From NCBI GenBank assembly GCA_025934635.1, contig JAICWX010000023.1:1-47719 (forward strand): a DNA stretch of 47,719 nt. The letters run 5' to 3'. Source of the stretch: Streptosporangiaceae bacterium. Lineage in GTDB: Bacteria > Actinomycetota > Actinomycetes > Streptosporangiales > Streptosporangiaceae. The notes under the pieces were generated by a model. That model did no database searches and was not told where the DNA came from. It was given only the letters and a program-made list of their open reading frames with translations. The translations under genes and the position numbers were made by a program. Shown here one piece after another: positions 7,325 through 16,149 of the stretch (position 1 is its first letter; each line of letters begins with the position of its first letter).

Positions 7325-7570
7325 CTAGAAGCCGGCCTCGGCGCGGAGCTCGGCGATGCACTCCGCGCTGCCGCAGGTCCGGCCGGAGCCCAGGCGCGGC
7401 TGGCCGCACCGGCAGGTGGGCCGCAACCGGGCCAGCCAGGCGCCGTAGGCCAGCAGCTCGGCGATGCCGCCGGGGCCGGGAATGGAGACGACGGGCCGGA
7501 TCCGGCCGCCGGGCATCGCCAGCCACTCCCGCGGCCGGTCCGCCGCGGGATCATCAGTCACGCTGCCCAT
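7325..7570 (-). CDS. Small four-cysteine protein (possible zinc ribbon)
   Basis: An 81-residue protein I do not recognise by family. The C-terminal third has C-x-C-x10-C-x4-C (TCRCGQPRLGSGRTCGSAEC), which could bind one zinc ion. The middle part GGIAELLAYGAWLARLRP is an amphipathic helix. ATG 7570 is chosen; the frame is open upstream but that sequence does not look coding. The gene ends immediately after the MFS stop (convergent, no gap). Confidence 0.6.
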   Translation of the reverse strand: MGSVTDDPAADRPREWLAMPGGRIRPVVSIPGPGGIAELLAYGAWLARLRPTCRCGQPRLGSGRTCGSAECIAELRAEAGF

Positions 7571-7605
7571 ACCTCTATTTTGCCTCGTGACGAGCCCGGC
7601 TGGCA

Positions 7606-8832
7606 TTAGCGGGCATACTGCCCGATGACCAGGGAGGCGGGGCTGTGCTGGGGGCTGAGCACCGTGATGGCCAGCCGGCTGGCCCCCGGGCTCCACGACG
7701 CCAGCTGCACCTTGGTCGTGAAGCTCAGCTCGGCCACCAGGCTGTCGCCGCCGGCGGGCCACCCGAAACCGACCAGGGCGCTGCTGCTGACAAAGCTCTG
7801 CGGCACGACCGTCAGCCGGCCGCTGGCCAGCGACACCATTTCCAGCCGCACCGCCTGCGCGCCGTCGGCCGAGTCGCTGCTGAAACCCAGCTGGAGGGCA
7901 AGGAGGCGCTCGTCGGGGCTGAAGGCGGCGTTGGCCACCGAGCTCGACGCGGGCAGCCGGACGGATTCCTGCCGGCCGGTGGCCAGGTTCAGCACCTGCA
8001 CCCGGCAGCGCGCGGTACACCGCGGCACCCAGGCGACCTGGCTGGTGCTGGCCGCGATCACTGCCTCGAAGGAGCGGCCGTCCTTCGCCGTGACCGGGTC
8101 CCACAGCCGGTCGGCCGTCGCCCCGGGCAGCCGGGCCACGGGGGCCAGCAGCAGGCCGCGGGCGGTTTCCCGCTCGATCAGGTAACCGGCCGGCAGGCTG
8201 ACCGGCGACCCGGCCTGCCGTCCGGCGACGCTGACTTCCCGCGCCGTGCCGGCGGCGGTGCCCGGGTCGGCCAGGGACGGGTAGCTGGTCAGCCACAGCG
8301 TGCCGGGGGCGCCGGGGGCGACTGCGTTCGCCAGTCCTACCCGGCTCGCCGACTGCCCGCTGTCGGCCAGGAAATACACCGTCCGCGGGGGACCGGCGCA
8401 GGTGGCGCAGCCGGCCTGGGTCGCCGGATCGGCCTGCACCGCCCAGCCGCCCGCCGCGCGGATGAACTGGTAGCCGGACCGCTGCCGCGGCAGGCCGCCG
8501 ATCAGCGACGTCCGGCCGGTGGCCGGCCAGAACCATACCGGCTGCGCACCGGCGGCCGGCAGCCGCAGGTCGTCCGGCCAGGCCAGGGTCCGGCCGGTGA
8601 TCCCGTCGGGTTCGGCCACCACCCCCTGGTCACCGGAAACCCCCTGCACCCCCGGCGGCAACGGCAGCGGGGAGGAGGTCACCGCCACCGGGGCCGGCCG
8701 ATGCGTCCCGTGCGACCGCGGCAGGTAGTGCACGATCGCCACGGCCACCAGCACGACCACGACGGCGGCCCCGATGCGGCGCGGCCACGGGCCCGACTCA
8801 CGATCGCCGCCCTGGCTCAGGATGTCAGGCAC
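7606..8832 (-). CDS. Membrane-anchored beta-propeller-like hypothetical protein
   Basis: A 408-residue protein with one N-terminal membrane helix (about residues 19-37, IGAAVVVVLVAVAIVHYL) and a large outward-facing domain. That domain has repeated short strands with Ser/Ala/Gly turns (RTLAWPDDLRLP, GTLWLTSYPSL, QVAWVPRC, AAFSPDERLLALQLG), typical of WD40/TolB-like propellers in actinomycetes. A pair of cysteines (GCATCAG) and another (CTARC) may form disulfides. Start GTG 8832. No enzyme motif is seen. The neighbouring genes give no functional clue. Confidence 0.75.
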   Translation of the reverse strand: MPDILSQGGDRESGPWPRRIGAAVVVVLVAVAIVHYLPRSHGTHRPAPVAVTSSPLPLPPGVQGVSGDQGVVAEPDGITGRTLAWPDDLRLPAAGAQPVWFWPATGRTSLIGGLPRQRSGYQFIRAAGGWAVQADPATQAGCATCAGPPRTVYFLADSGQSASRVGLANAVAPGAPGTLWLTSYPSLADPGTAAGTAREVSVAGRQAGSPVSLPAGYLIERETARGLLLAPVARLPGATADRLWDPVTAKDGRSFEAVIAASTSQVAWVPRCTARCRVQVLNLATGRQESVRLPASSSVANAAFSPDERLLALQLGFSSDSADGAQAVRLEMVSLASGRLTVVPQSFVSSSALVGFGWPAGGDSLVAELSFTTKVQLASWSPGASRLAITVLSPQHSPASLVIGQYAR

Positions 8833-8872
8833 AGCCAGCCGTCACCGCCCCGAGCGTCGTGGTCCTTGAATC

Positions 8873-9986
8873 TCACGATATCTCGGGCTGCACGTCATAC
8901 CGGCGGGCGTAGTCGCTGAACTCCTCGCCGATCTCGGCGTAGGTCCAGCCGAAGTCCGCCGGGTCGTAACGGTGCCGGCCGAATGCGTCCTTCGGCCGGT
9001 CCCGGAGCAGCGCCGTCATCCGCCGGGCGTGCTCGTCGCTGACCTCGTCCCCGAAGCTGCGGTACAGCTCCCTGACCGTCCGCACCGGATCGGCCATCAG
9101 GGCGTCATAGTGCACGTGACGGCACCACCCGGCGGGCGCCTGGTCGTCGTGGCTCATCGCTGAGCGCAGCGCGAATCCGCACTTGCGCCGCCACTCGTCG
9201 CCGGCCGGCCGGGGGTCGCGCCGCCTGGTCTGCGGCCGCTGGGCGGCGTTCGCCAGGCTGGCCAGCGACGTGACGACCGGGCCCGGATCGCGGTGCGTCC
9301 AGATGATCCGGGCGTCCGGGTAGGCGGCGAGCAGGGCGTCCAGGTGCCACAGGTGATTCGGCGTCTTGAGGATCCAGCGCTCAGCCGGGCGGCGGGACTG
9401 CAGCACCTGCAGGGCCAGCCGGTGCTGCGCGTAGGCGGGTGTCATATCGGCCTGCTCGAGCCACCGCGCATAGCCGGGCACGTGCGCCTGGGTCTCCAGG
9501 GCCAGGGTCCGCAGGTCGTACATGAACAGGGTGACGCACTCCTCGGCCAGCGTGGCGCCGAACGGGTGCATGGCCCGCAGCGGGGGATTGAGCTTCATCA
9601 GCCCGTCGAGTTCCCTGGCCGTCTGCGCGATCCGCGGGTCGCCGGCCGCCTCGGCCTGCGTGACGGGCGGGACCGGGTGCGCCGCTTCCCACTGCAGCAG
9701 CGGCCGGGCCCGCGGATCCAGGCCGAGCAGCATGTCCAGGATGCTCGTCCCGGTCCGCGGCAGCCCGACGATCACCCACGGTCCGGCGATGGCCTGCGCG
9801 CGGACCTCGGGGTGCCCGGCGGCCCAGCCCTGCAGGGCCAGGCGGTTGGCCAGCGCCCGCTGCAGCATCTTGGCAACCAGCAACCGGCCGAACGGGGTGA
9901 GCTCCGCCTGATCGCGGCAGGCCGCGACGAAGACGTCGAGCGGCTCGCGGTAGCTGTCGCTGCCGAAGTCGTCATGCGGTCGTCAT
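8873..9986 (-). pseudogene. Sulfotransferase-family gene with an N-terminal frameshift
   Basis: The body (to about 9883) reads a sulfotransferase-like protein. WVIVGLPRTGTSIL is the PAPS 5'-phosphosulfate loop, and RWILKTPNHLWHLDALLAAYPDARIIWTHRDPG is the 3'-phosphate region with the usual HRDP. Upstream, the same frame continues with convincing family sequence (DDFGSDSYREPLDVF, then LTPFGRLLVAKM) but has no start codon before a stop at 9983-9985. An ATG at 9986 overlapping the upstream stop (TGATG) reads MTTA and then hits a stop. Removing one base at about 9974 would join MTTA to DDFGSD. So there is a one-base lesion or sequencing error. A TTG at 9883 is the only late fallback start. Confidence 0.75.
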
Positions 9987-10872
9987 CAGCTCACCAGGAC
10001 GACGGTGCGGCCGATCGCGCGGCGGGCCTCGTGCTCGTCGAGCGCCTTGCCCGCCGCATCCATGGTGACCCGCTGCCCGATCACCGGGCGGATCGTGCCC
10101 GCGGCCGCGAGCCTGAGCAGGTCCGCGTGGATCTCATCGGCGACGTCGCGCCCGAACGGGTTGAAGCCGAAGCGGCGCATGCCCGGATCCACCGCCGTCA
10201 CCCAGGCGAGCATGACGCCGACGATGTCGATGTTGCCGATGCAGGCCATCCGGAGCGGCCGGCCGGTCATGCCGTTGCCGGCGTCATCGGCGAAGCCGAC
10301 GGCCAGGTACCGGCCGCCGTGCGCGGTGCACCGCCAGGAACGCTCGGCGAAGTCGCCGCCCGCCAGGTCGTAGATCACGTCCGCCCCGGCGTCGCCGGTC
10401 GCCGTCAGCACCGCCTCGACGAAGTCCTCGGCCGTGTGGTCGATGACCAGGTCAGCGCCGAGGGCGGCGCAGCGGGCCGTCTTCTCTGCCCCGCCGGCCA
10501 CCGCGATGACCGTCGCGCCGGCCGCCTTGGCCAGCTGTATCCCGGCCGTGCCGAGACGCCGTCCGCGATGGCGTATTCGGCGATGCCGCCGAGCGCCGTC
10601 TTGGTGATGACGGCCGCCCGTTTCCCGAGCCAGCCCTCGCAGCCGGGCCCCGCCGCGTCCACCACGCCGCAGGCATCCATGCCCAGCGTGTACGGCGGCG
10701 GGGTGGGGACCGAGACGAGCCGTCCCCGGCACCGGTCGATGTCGTTGAAGTTCAGCGACGCCGCGCCGACCCGCACCCGCACCTCGCCGGGACCCGGCTC
10801 GGGGACGGGGACGTCCGCGACCTCCAGTACCTCACCGGGCGGACCGTTCCTGGTCACCTGCAGCGCCTTCAT
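9986..10872 (-). pseudogene. Zinc-type quinone oxidoreductase/dehydrogenase with internal deletion
   Basis: Two frames together give a medium-chain dehydrogenase. The first, from ATG 10872, reads MKALQVTRNG..PGEVRVRVGAASLNFNDIDRCRGR..YTLGMDACGVVDAAG..GGIAEYAIADGV. The second, from about 10552 to the stop at 9986, reads GTAGIQLAKAAGATVIAVAGG..LGADLVIDHTAEDF..GGRYLAVGFADD. Family members have about 40 more residues between these parts, including the AAGGVG start of the nucleotide fold. The junction near 10550-10557 therefore lacks about 110-140 bp and changes frame. It would give no active enzyme unless this is an assembly error. It lies downstream of the FAD monooxygenase and overlaps the damaged sulfotransferase. 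Confidence 0.8.
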
Positions 10873-10945
10873 AGACCCCACTTCAGCCGCGAGACACCGT
10901 CAATGTAACGTCTCGGGGCGCGTAAACAGGGGTATTTCGCGCCGT

Positions 10946-12442
10946 TCAGAGGCAGCGGAGGTACTCGGCGACCGCCCCCGGCTCCGCCGGGTCGGCGACC
11001 AGCCCGATGTACCCGTCCGGGCGGACCAGGACCAGGGCGTCGGTGCCGTACGCGCGGGCCGCGTGCCCGCCGTCGTCGAGGAAACCGCCCGGCCCGACAT
11101 GGCAGGCCTTGACGATGTCCGCCCCGGCCCCGCCGGGCACCGCGGGGGCGCGTTCGCCGATGCTGAGCAGGGTGAAGTGCGGCCCGCGGAACCGGTCGAA
11201 GAGGCGGACGGGCGCGCCGGCGGCGTCGCGCAGCGGCGCGTCCGGGGCGCGGTCGCCGGGCTGGGGTCCAGCCGGTCGGCTCGCGGTGCGGCGGGACAGG
11301 CGGCTCCACGGGTACCGGAGCATGAGCTGCGTGAGCTCGGACGTGGCCACGGCGTCCACGCCGCCGCCGGTCTCCTTGACCGCTTTGAGGACGACGTCGA
11401 GCAGTTGCGACGTGATGTCGAGCAGCCAGCTCGCGATCGGCAGCCGTTCCTCCTCGTACGTGTCGAGCAGGCCCGGCGCGGCGTGGCCGGCCAGCACCAG
11501 GCCCAGCTTCCAGCCCAGGTTGTAGGCGTCCTGGATCCCGCTGTTCATGCCGAGGCCGCCCGCGATCGGGTGGACGTGCGCGGCGTCCCCGGCCAGGAAC
11601 ACCCGGTCCGCCCGGAGCCGGTCGGTCATCCGCACCTGGACCCGGTAGGTCGAGCGCCACGCCAGGTCGTGCAGCCGCACCCCCGGTACGCCGGCCACCC
11701 GGTCGAAGGTCTGCTGGAACCGTTCCAGCGTCGGTTCCAGCGGCGAGCCGTCCTGGCCGAGCTCATGTGAGGCCTGCACCTGGAAGGCGTTCGTGCCGGG
11801 GAGCGGGCACAGCATGATCGCGCCGTCGCCGGCGAACCACTGATGCCAGGCATCGCGGCCCAGCCCGTCGACCTCGACATCGCCGACCGCCATGAGCTGG
11901 ACGTCGGGCGTCTGGCCGCGCAGGCTCAGCCCGAGCGCCTTGCGGACGGTGCTGCGGCCGCCGTCGCAGCCGACCAGGTAGCGTGCCTCGAGCGGCGCCG
12001 CGCCGATGGCGGCGGTCACGCCGCCGGCGTGCTGGCGGAAGCCGCGCAGCCCGGCGCCCAGCTCGACGGTGACGCCGAAGCCGGCCAGCCGCTCGCGCAG
12101 GATCTGCTCGACCCGCCACTGGGGGATCATCAGGCCGACCGGGTACGGGATGTCCGGGGTGGGCACCCGCCCGGCCTCAGGGTCGGTCTCGGCGATCACC
12201 TCCGCCCCCCGGTACTTGCGGAACAGCATGTGGGTGACCCCGGAGGCCAGGGTCGCGTCGATCACCGCGAGGTCGTCGAGCACCTCCAGGCTGCGCGGGC
12301 TCAGGCCCTTGCCGCGGGAGCCGGCCGCGAACTCCGGGGCCTGGTCGATGATGCGCACGGCGACGCCGCGCCGGGCAAGATCACATGCGAGCGTCAGGCC
12401 GGTCGGGCCGGCCCCCACCACGAGGACATCCGTCTGCGTCAT
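10946..12442 (-). CDS. FAD-dependent aromatic monooxygenase (class A)
   Basis: A 498-residue flavoprotein hydroxylase of the phenol hydroxylase/PgaE type. The dinucleotide-binding motif is DVLVVGAGPTGLTLACDLARRG (residues 5-26). The DG motif is YLVGCDGGRSTVRKALG and the second FAD motif is VFLAGDAAHVHPIAGGLGMNSGIQDAYNLGWKL. The C-terminal about 100 residues look like the thioredoxin-like tail (HFTLLSIGER, VLVRPDGYIGL). It uses NAD(P)H and O2 to hydroxylate an aromatic or polyketide substrate. It is divergent from a TetR regulator with an operator-like repeat between them. The two genes downstream on the same strand are damaged. Confidence 0.92.
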   Translation of the reverse strand: MTQTDVLVVGAGPTGLTLACDLARRGVAVRIIDQAPEFAAGSRGKGLSPRSLEVLDDLAVIDATLASGVTHMLFRKYRGAEVIAETDPEAGRVPTPDIPYPVGLMIPQWRVEQILRERLAGFGVTVELGAGLRGFRQHAGGVTAAIGAAPLEARYLVGCDGGRSTVRKALGLSLRGQTPDVQLMAVGDVEVDGLGRDAWHQWFAGDGAIMLCPLPGTNAFQVQASHELGQDGSPLEPTLERFQQTFDRVAGVPGVRLHDLAWRSTYRVQVRMTDRLRADRVFLAGDAAHVHPIAGGLGMNSGIQDAYNLGWKLGLVLAGHAAPGLLDTYEEERLPIASWLLDITSQLLDVVLKAVKETGGGVDAVATSELTQLMLRYPWSRLSRRTASRPAGPQPGDRAPDAPLRDAAGAPVRLFDRFRGPHFTLLSIGERAPAVPGGAGADIVKACHVGPGGFLDDGGHAARAYGTDALVLVRPDGYIGLVADPAEPGAVAEYLRCL

Positions 12443-12459
12443 GTCCCCATGAAAACGTT

Positions 12460-12498
12460 ACTGAGTTAAAAAAGCAACTCGGTTAATAATGTTACGCT
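12460..12498. promoter_or_regulatory. Operator-like repeat and leaderless -10 of the TetR gene
   Basis: ACTGAGTT (12460-12467) and AACTCGGT (12476-12483) form an inverted repeat with one mismatch and an 8-base A-rich spacer. TACGCT (12493-12498) ends exactly 6 bases before ATG 12505. The repeat lies between the divergent FAD monooxygenase and TetR starts, so control of both by the TetR protein is likely. Confidence 0.6.
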
Positions 12499-12504
12499 GT
12501 CCGG

Positions 12505-13116
12505 ATGACCGAGCCGGCCGGGCTGCGGGCCCGCAAGAAGGCGCGCACCCATGACGCCATCGCCGAGGTGGCGATCTCGCTGTTCCTGGCGCGCGGTTTC
12601 GATCACGTCTCGGTCACCGACATCGCGGCGGCGGCCGAGGTCTCCAAGCCGACCCTGTTCCGGTACTTCGCCAGCAAGGAAGACCTGGTGCTGCACCGCT
12701 TCGCCGATCACCAGGGCGAGGCCGCGCGCGTCGTCGGCGACCGCCCGCCCGGCGTGGCGCCGGTCACCGCGCTGCACCGGCACTTCCGGGCCGGCCTGGA
12801 CCGCTACGATCCCGTCACCGGCCTCAACGATCATCCCGGGGTGGTGGCGTTTCACCGGCTGGTGTTCACCACGCCGAGCCTGGCGGGACGGCTCACGCAG
12901 TACATGCTGGACGACGAGGAGGCACTGGCAGGCGCCCTCGGCCCGGGCATCGAGGCCCGGCTGCAGGCGGCCCAGGTGCTCGCGGTGCAGCGGGTACTCG
13001 CCCGGGCCAACTGGCACAAGATCGCCGGCGGGCGGACGGCCCGCGATGTCCACCCCGAAGCTGCCGACGACGCCGACCTGGCCTTCGCCCAGCTACGGTC
13101 GGGGACCGGCGGCTGA
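12505..13116 (+). CDS. TetR-family regulator (AcrR-like, divergent to FAD monooxygenase)
   Basis: A 203-residue repressor. The helix-turn-helix spans about residues 14-60 (HDAIAEVAISLFLARGFDHVSVTDIAAAAEVSKPTLFRYFASKEDLV). The C-terminal half is helical and matches the MftR-like or unspecified TetR_C type. The transcript is probably leaderless (TACGCT, 6-base gap). It most likely controls the FAD monooxygenase from the shared 62-bp gap. Confidence 0.92.
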   Translation: MTEPAGLRARKKARTHDAIAEVAISLFLARGFDHVSVTDIAAAAEVSKPTLFRYFASKEDLVLHRFADHQGEAARVVGDRPPGVAPVTALHRHFRAGLDRYDPVTGLNDHPGVVAFHRLVFTTPSLAGRLTQYMLDDEEALAGALGPGIEARLQAAQVLAVQRVLARANWHKIAGGRTARDVHPEAADDADLAFAQLRSGTGG

Positions 13117-13139
13117 CCGGCCGCCGGGATCGTCGCGGG

Positions 13140-14155
13140 TCAGCGCGGTGCCCGTCGTCTTCTCACCAGCCAGAACGCGACCAGGCCCGATCCCGCCAGG
13201 CACAACGCGGTCAGCCCCAGCGCTACTGGCGGCAACCACCCGGAGGTCCGGACCAGGGACTGCGCGGTCCACGGGCCGCCCGGGTCGCGGGCCTCGTCCA
13301 GGCCGGACGGACCGGACAGGAAGACCCGGCTCGGCTCACCGGCCGCCTGGTAGGCGTCCGCGCCGAGGATCCGGGCTGCCCGGACCGGGTGAGGTAGTAC
13401 ACGGCGGTGCCGAGCCGGACCGGTCCGGCCGCGGTGCTCTGCGCCCCCCGCAGGTAACGTGCCGCCGCCAGCGCGGTGCCGGGGGCCGGCCGACGTGCCC
13501 GTGACCGCCGTGGCCGGCCCGGTGATGGCAACGCGCGGCGCCGCGGGCTGGCCGGCCGCTGGCGGGCTGACCAGCAGCCACTGCTCACCCGGGTGCCATA
13601 TGCGCGACGCCCACGAGGTCAGCCTGATGCCGGGGTCGTACTGCACGCCGATGTTCGTCGCGCTGAGGAAGTCGCCGTTGACCAGGTCGACCGTGCCGCC
13701 CGGATGCACCGCGGTCACGATGCCGACGTGATCGGCCAGCGTGCCCGGCCCGATCGGGCCCGGCGGGTAGAAGATCACCGCGTCCCCGGCGGCGGGTGTC
13801 CCGCGGCCCGCCCGCATCGGCTGCTCCTGCCGCAGGCCCCAGTCGTAGAACGAGCCCGCCTGGGCGGTGATCGTGTTCATGTGCCGATGGTGAAGCCCGC
13901 CGTGTGGCCGCAGCCGTCAGCGTTGGGGGACTGGGCGCCGACCAGCGTGCTGTACGGGTCGCAATCCACGCCGCGGAAGCTCGTCGCGGCCGGAGAGTCG
14001 CTGACGCCGACCTGGCTCAGCGCGATGCTGGCGATCGAGCGGGCGATGGCGCTGCCCGCGCCGCCGGAAGCGGCCGAGGCCGGTGGTGCCGCTGCCACGC
14101 CGAGCGCGAACGGCAGGGCCGCCACGGCCAGTGCGGTGAGGATCAGGCGTCGGAT
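13140..14155 (-). pseudogene. CHAP-domain cell-wall peptidase, decayed
   Basis: The first part reads a signal peptide (LIRRLILTALAVAALPFALG.., ending ASA) and IASIALSQVGVSDSP..FRGVDCDPYSTLVGAQSPNADGCGHTAGFTIGT, then stops at 13877. A shifted frame starts at ATG 13880 (ATGA overlap) with NTITAQAGSFYDWGL..GDAVIFYPPG..ADHVGIVTAVHPGGTVDLVNGDF..GEQWLLVSP. Family members have about 22-25 residues between these, including the W-C-A-D-F that carries the catalytic cysteine; here it is absent. No normal start codon is present: ATC stands at 14153-14155 where ATG would fit. Further on, 13395-13500 reads best in another frame (GTALAAARYLRGAQSTAAGP..GTAVYYLTR). The end is a membrane helix plus RRRRAPR. 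Confidence 0.75.
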
Positions 14156-14187
14156 AAGGCGAAATCCTAGCCGCGTTCCGGGCTGCC

Positions 14188-15129
14188 CTAAAACACCGAG
14201 ATGTGCACGTGGTCGTAATGGTTCGCGGTGATGCTGCCGCGGTCCTCCATCGGGACCCAGTCGGAAGAGCCGCTGCGGATATCCCAGATCCGCTGCCGAT
14301 AAATTATGTACATTATGCCGAGCCGGGAGGCGTTTGCCTGGGCCCACGACGCGATGTCGTAACCGAGCTGGATGGAGGAGGCGGCCGGCATGACGCCTCC
14401 GGTGCTGAGCATGAAGTCGCATGCCCGGCCGAGCGGATGCTCGCCGTCGCTGCCGGGCCGGTAGCAGCCGATGGCGGAGAACGGGCCGTATCTCCGGTCC
14501 ACCTCGTCCCGCACCGCCAGCATGCGGGGCGTGACGCTGTTCCCGATGACCGGGGACTGCGGATGGAACTTGTCCAGCAGCTGCTTGACCCGCTTCTGCT
14601 GGCCCGCCAGGAAATCCACCATCGTGCGCAGGCCGTCCACCTTGACCTGCGCGGCCTGCCGGGCATTGACCCCGGCCACCACGAGTCGCTGCACCTGCTG
14701 CTCCCGGGCGTCGCGCTGCTGGGCGAGGTATTCGACGGTCACGGACCGGCCGAGCGCCTGCTGCGGGTCGCCGCCGGACAGGAACGCCAGGGCCTGGTCG
14801 GGCGGGCTTCCCATGTAGCTGGCCGCCGCGAGCCTGGCAAGGTGCTGATGCGCGGCGGCCAGCTGGCCGTCGAGCGCCTTGACCCGGCCCGCCGCCGCCT
14901 TGGCGGCGGTCTCCGCGCCGGTGAGCATCTCGAGCCGACCGCGGTACTTCTTGGCCAGCTCGTCCGCGCGAGCTTCCAGCTGGGCGACCGGCGTCGGCCC
15001 GTCGGCGCGGACCAGCTGGCTATACGCGTTGTAGGTCGTCAGGGCGGCCGGCGCCTCGGCCCGGGCGGACGTGGCCAGCAGTGCGCATGCGACGGCCATG
15101 ACGACGACCCCACCCCAGCGGCGGCGCAA
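14188..15129 (-). CDS. Secreted coiled-coil protein with ARB_07466-like peptidase-type domain
   Basis: A 313-residue exported protein, probably acting on the cell wall. Signal peptide residues 1-24 (GGVVVMAVACALLATSARA). Residues about 45-195 are long coiled coils (LEARADELAKKYRGRLEML, KVDGLRTMVDFLAGQQKRVK) as in NlpC/RipA-type proteins. The C-terminal domain (about 205-313) has GCYRPGSDGEHPLGRACDFM and ends in NHYDHVHISVF, the conserved H..D and D-H-V-H pattern of ARB_07466-like, M15-related domains. Start TTG 15129 has GGGAGAGG upstream; it is the only start that keeps the signal peptide. It sits upstream of the broken CHAP gene, and both may once have formed an operon. Confidence 0.82.
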   Translation of the reverse strand: MRRRWGGVVVMAVACALLATSARAEAPAALTTYNAYSQLVRADGPTPVAQLEARADELAKKYRGRLEMLTGAETAAKAAAGRVKALDGQLAAAHQHLARLAAASYMGSPPDQALAFLSGGDPQQALGRSVTVEYLAQQRDAREQQVQRLVVAGVNARQAAQVKVDGLRTMVDFLAGQQKRVKQLLDKFHPQSPVIGNSVTPRMLAVRDEVDRRYGPFSAIGCYRPGSDGEHPLGRACDFMLSTGGVMPAASSIQLGYDIASWAQANASRLGIMYIIYRQRIWDIRSGSSDWVPMEDRGSITANHYDHVHISVF

Positions 15130-15305
15130 AGGCTGACCTCTCCCTTCGCCTGCACTGCGTTAATGCACGTGACAGGCTGAAACTCAGGGTCATGCGAGCT
15201 ACGCCGGACGATATCAGCCCGATTCGCCCCGTGCTGGCGGTTCCGGGGGACTGCCCGGGCGTGAGCTGACCCGGCCGGGCCGTCCCCGGGACCGCCAGCG
15301 ACGGC

Positions 15306-15629
15306 TCAGCGGGGCTGGATCTCGCCCATCGGGCCGAAGCCGTCGTGCGGGGTGTCGATGTAGATGATCTGCGGCTGCGTGGCGACCAGGTCGGGGGCGG
15401 CGTCGAAGAACTTCTTCACGTAGGGCTGCTTGACGTGCGTACCGCCCGCCTCGGCGTCCTTGAAGCCCTCGATGCAGATGAACTGGTTGTCGTCGGTCAG
15501 GCTCCGGGCGAACTGGAAGAACAGGCAGCCGTCCTCGGAGTTGACGTCCTTGGCGTAGGAGTCGGCCAGGGCCAGCCACTCGTCCATCTTCTCGGGCCGG
15601 ATCTGCATCTTGATGTTGATCAGGATCAT
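15306..15629 (-). CDS. Antibiotic-biosynthesis-monooxygenase-like (ABM) domain protein
   Basis: A 107-residue dimeric alpha-beta barrel protein: MILINIKMQIRPEKMDEWLALADSYAKDVNSEDGCLFFQF and later FICIEGFKDAEAGGTHVKQPYVKKFF match the ABM (YgiN-like) fold. Members oxidise quinols or polyketides without a cofactor, or act as small stress proteins; the substrate is not deducible. ATG 15629 is preceded by GCAGGAGGGG. The 175 bp between this gene and the coiled-coil protein hold no gene I can see. Confidence 0.88.
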   Translation of the reverse strand: MILINIKMQIRPEKMDEWLALADSYAKDVNSEDGCLFFQFARSLTDDNQFICIEGFKDAEAGGTHVKQPYVKKFFDAAPDLVATQPQIIYIDTPHDGFGPMGEIQPR

Positions 15630-15762
15630 GCGGTCCCCTCCTGCTCGGTGACGGTCGTCATAATCGTGGTGCGATCGCCGGCGGCCCGTCAACTGCAGCG
15701 GTTGCCCGTCTCAATGCGCGACGCGGATAGCCGGCTTTACATATCTTGCGTGACAAGGCATC

Positions 15763-16149
15763 ATGTGGCGCATGACATCAGCGGGAGGCGGCCTGACCGA
15801 GCTGCGGCGCGGCGTCCTCGGGCCGTGCGTCCTGGCGCTGCTCGAGCTCCGGCCCCGCTTCGGGCTGGAGCTCGTCCGCGATCTGGCCGCCGCTGACGGA
15901 CTGCTGACCAGCGACGGCACGGTCTACCCGCTGCTCAACCGGCTGCGCGACGCGGGCCTGGTCACCAGCGAATGGAGGGACGACGAGGGCGAGCGAGCCC
16001 GTCGCTATTACTCCATCACCGAGGCCGGACAGGAGAGCCTGACGGCCTTCCGCGCCGACTGGGCCCGGTTCTCCGCGACGGTCGGCGGCGTGCTGAACCA
16101 CACCGCCGCTCGTTCGCTCGACACCGCAGACAGAGGAGACCGTCGATGA
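15763..16149 (+). CDS. PadR-family transcriptional regulator
   Basis: A 128-residue winged-helix regulator: LRRGVLGPCVLALLELRPRFGLELV (helices 1-2), DGTVYPLLNRLRDAGLVTSEW (recognition helix) and RRYYSITEAGQESL (wing), all typical of PadR. ATG 15763 follows AAGG; ATG 15772 is an alternative. The inverted repeat TCATG-TGGCG-CATGA (15761-15775) overlaps the start and may be an autoregulatory site. Its stop overlaps the next start by ATGA, so it is coupled to the HAAS-NIT protein. PadR-HAAS pairs are a known actinobacterial and Firmicutes arrangement. Confidence 0.9.
   Translation: MWRMTSAGGGLTELRRGVLGPCVLALLELRPRFGLELVRDLAAADGLLTSDGTVYPLLNRLRDAGLVTSEWRDDEGERARRYYSITEAGQESLTAFRADWARFSATVGGVLNHTAARSLDTADRGDRR

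Noticed and set aside
9293..11770. Long open plus-strand frame (over 800 codons)
   Set aside because: It is antisense to the sulfotransferase, oxidoreductase and FAD monooxygenase. Its composition is Arg/Gly/Pro/Ala-rich without motifs, as expected from a shadow frame in GC-rich DNA.
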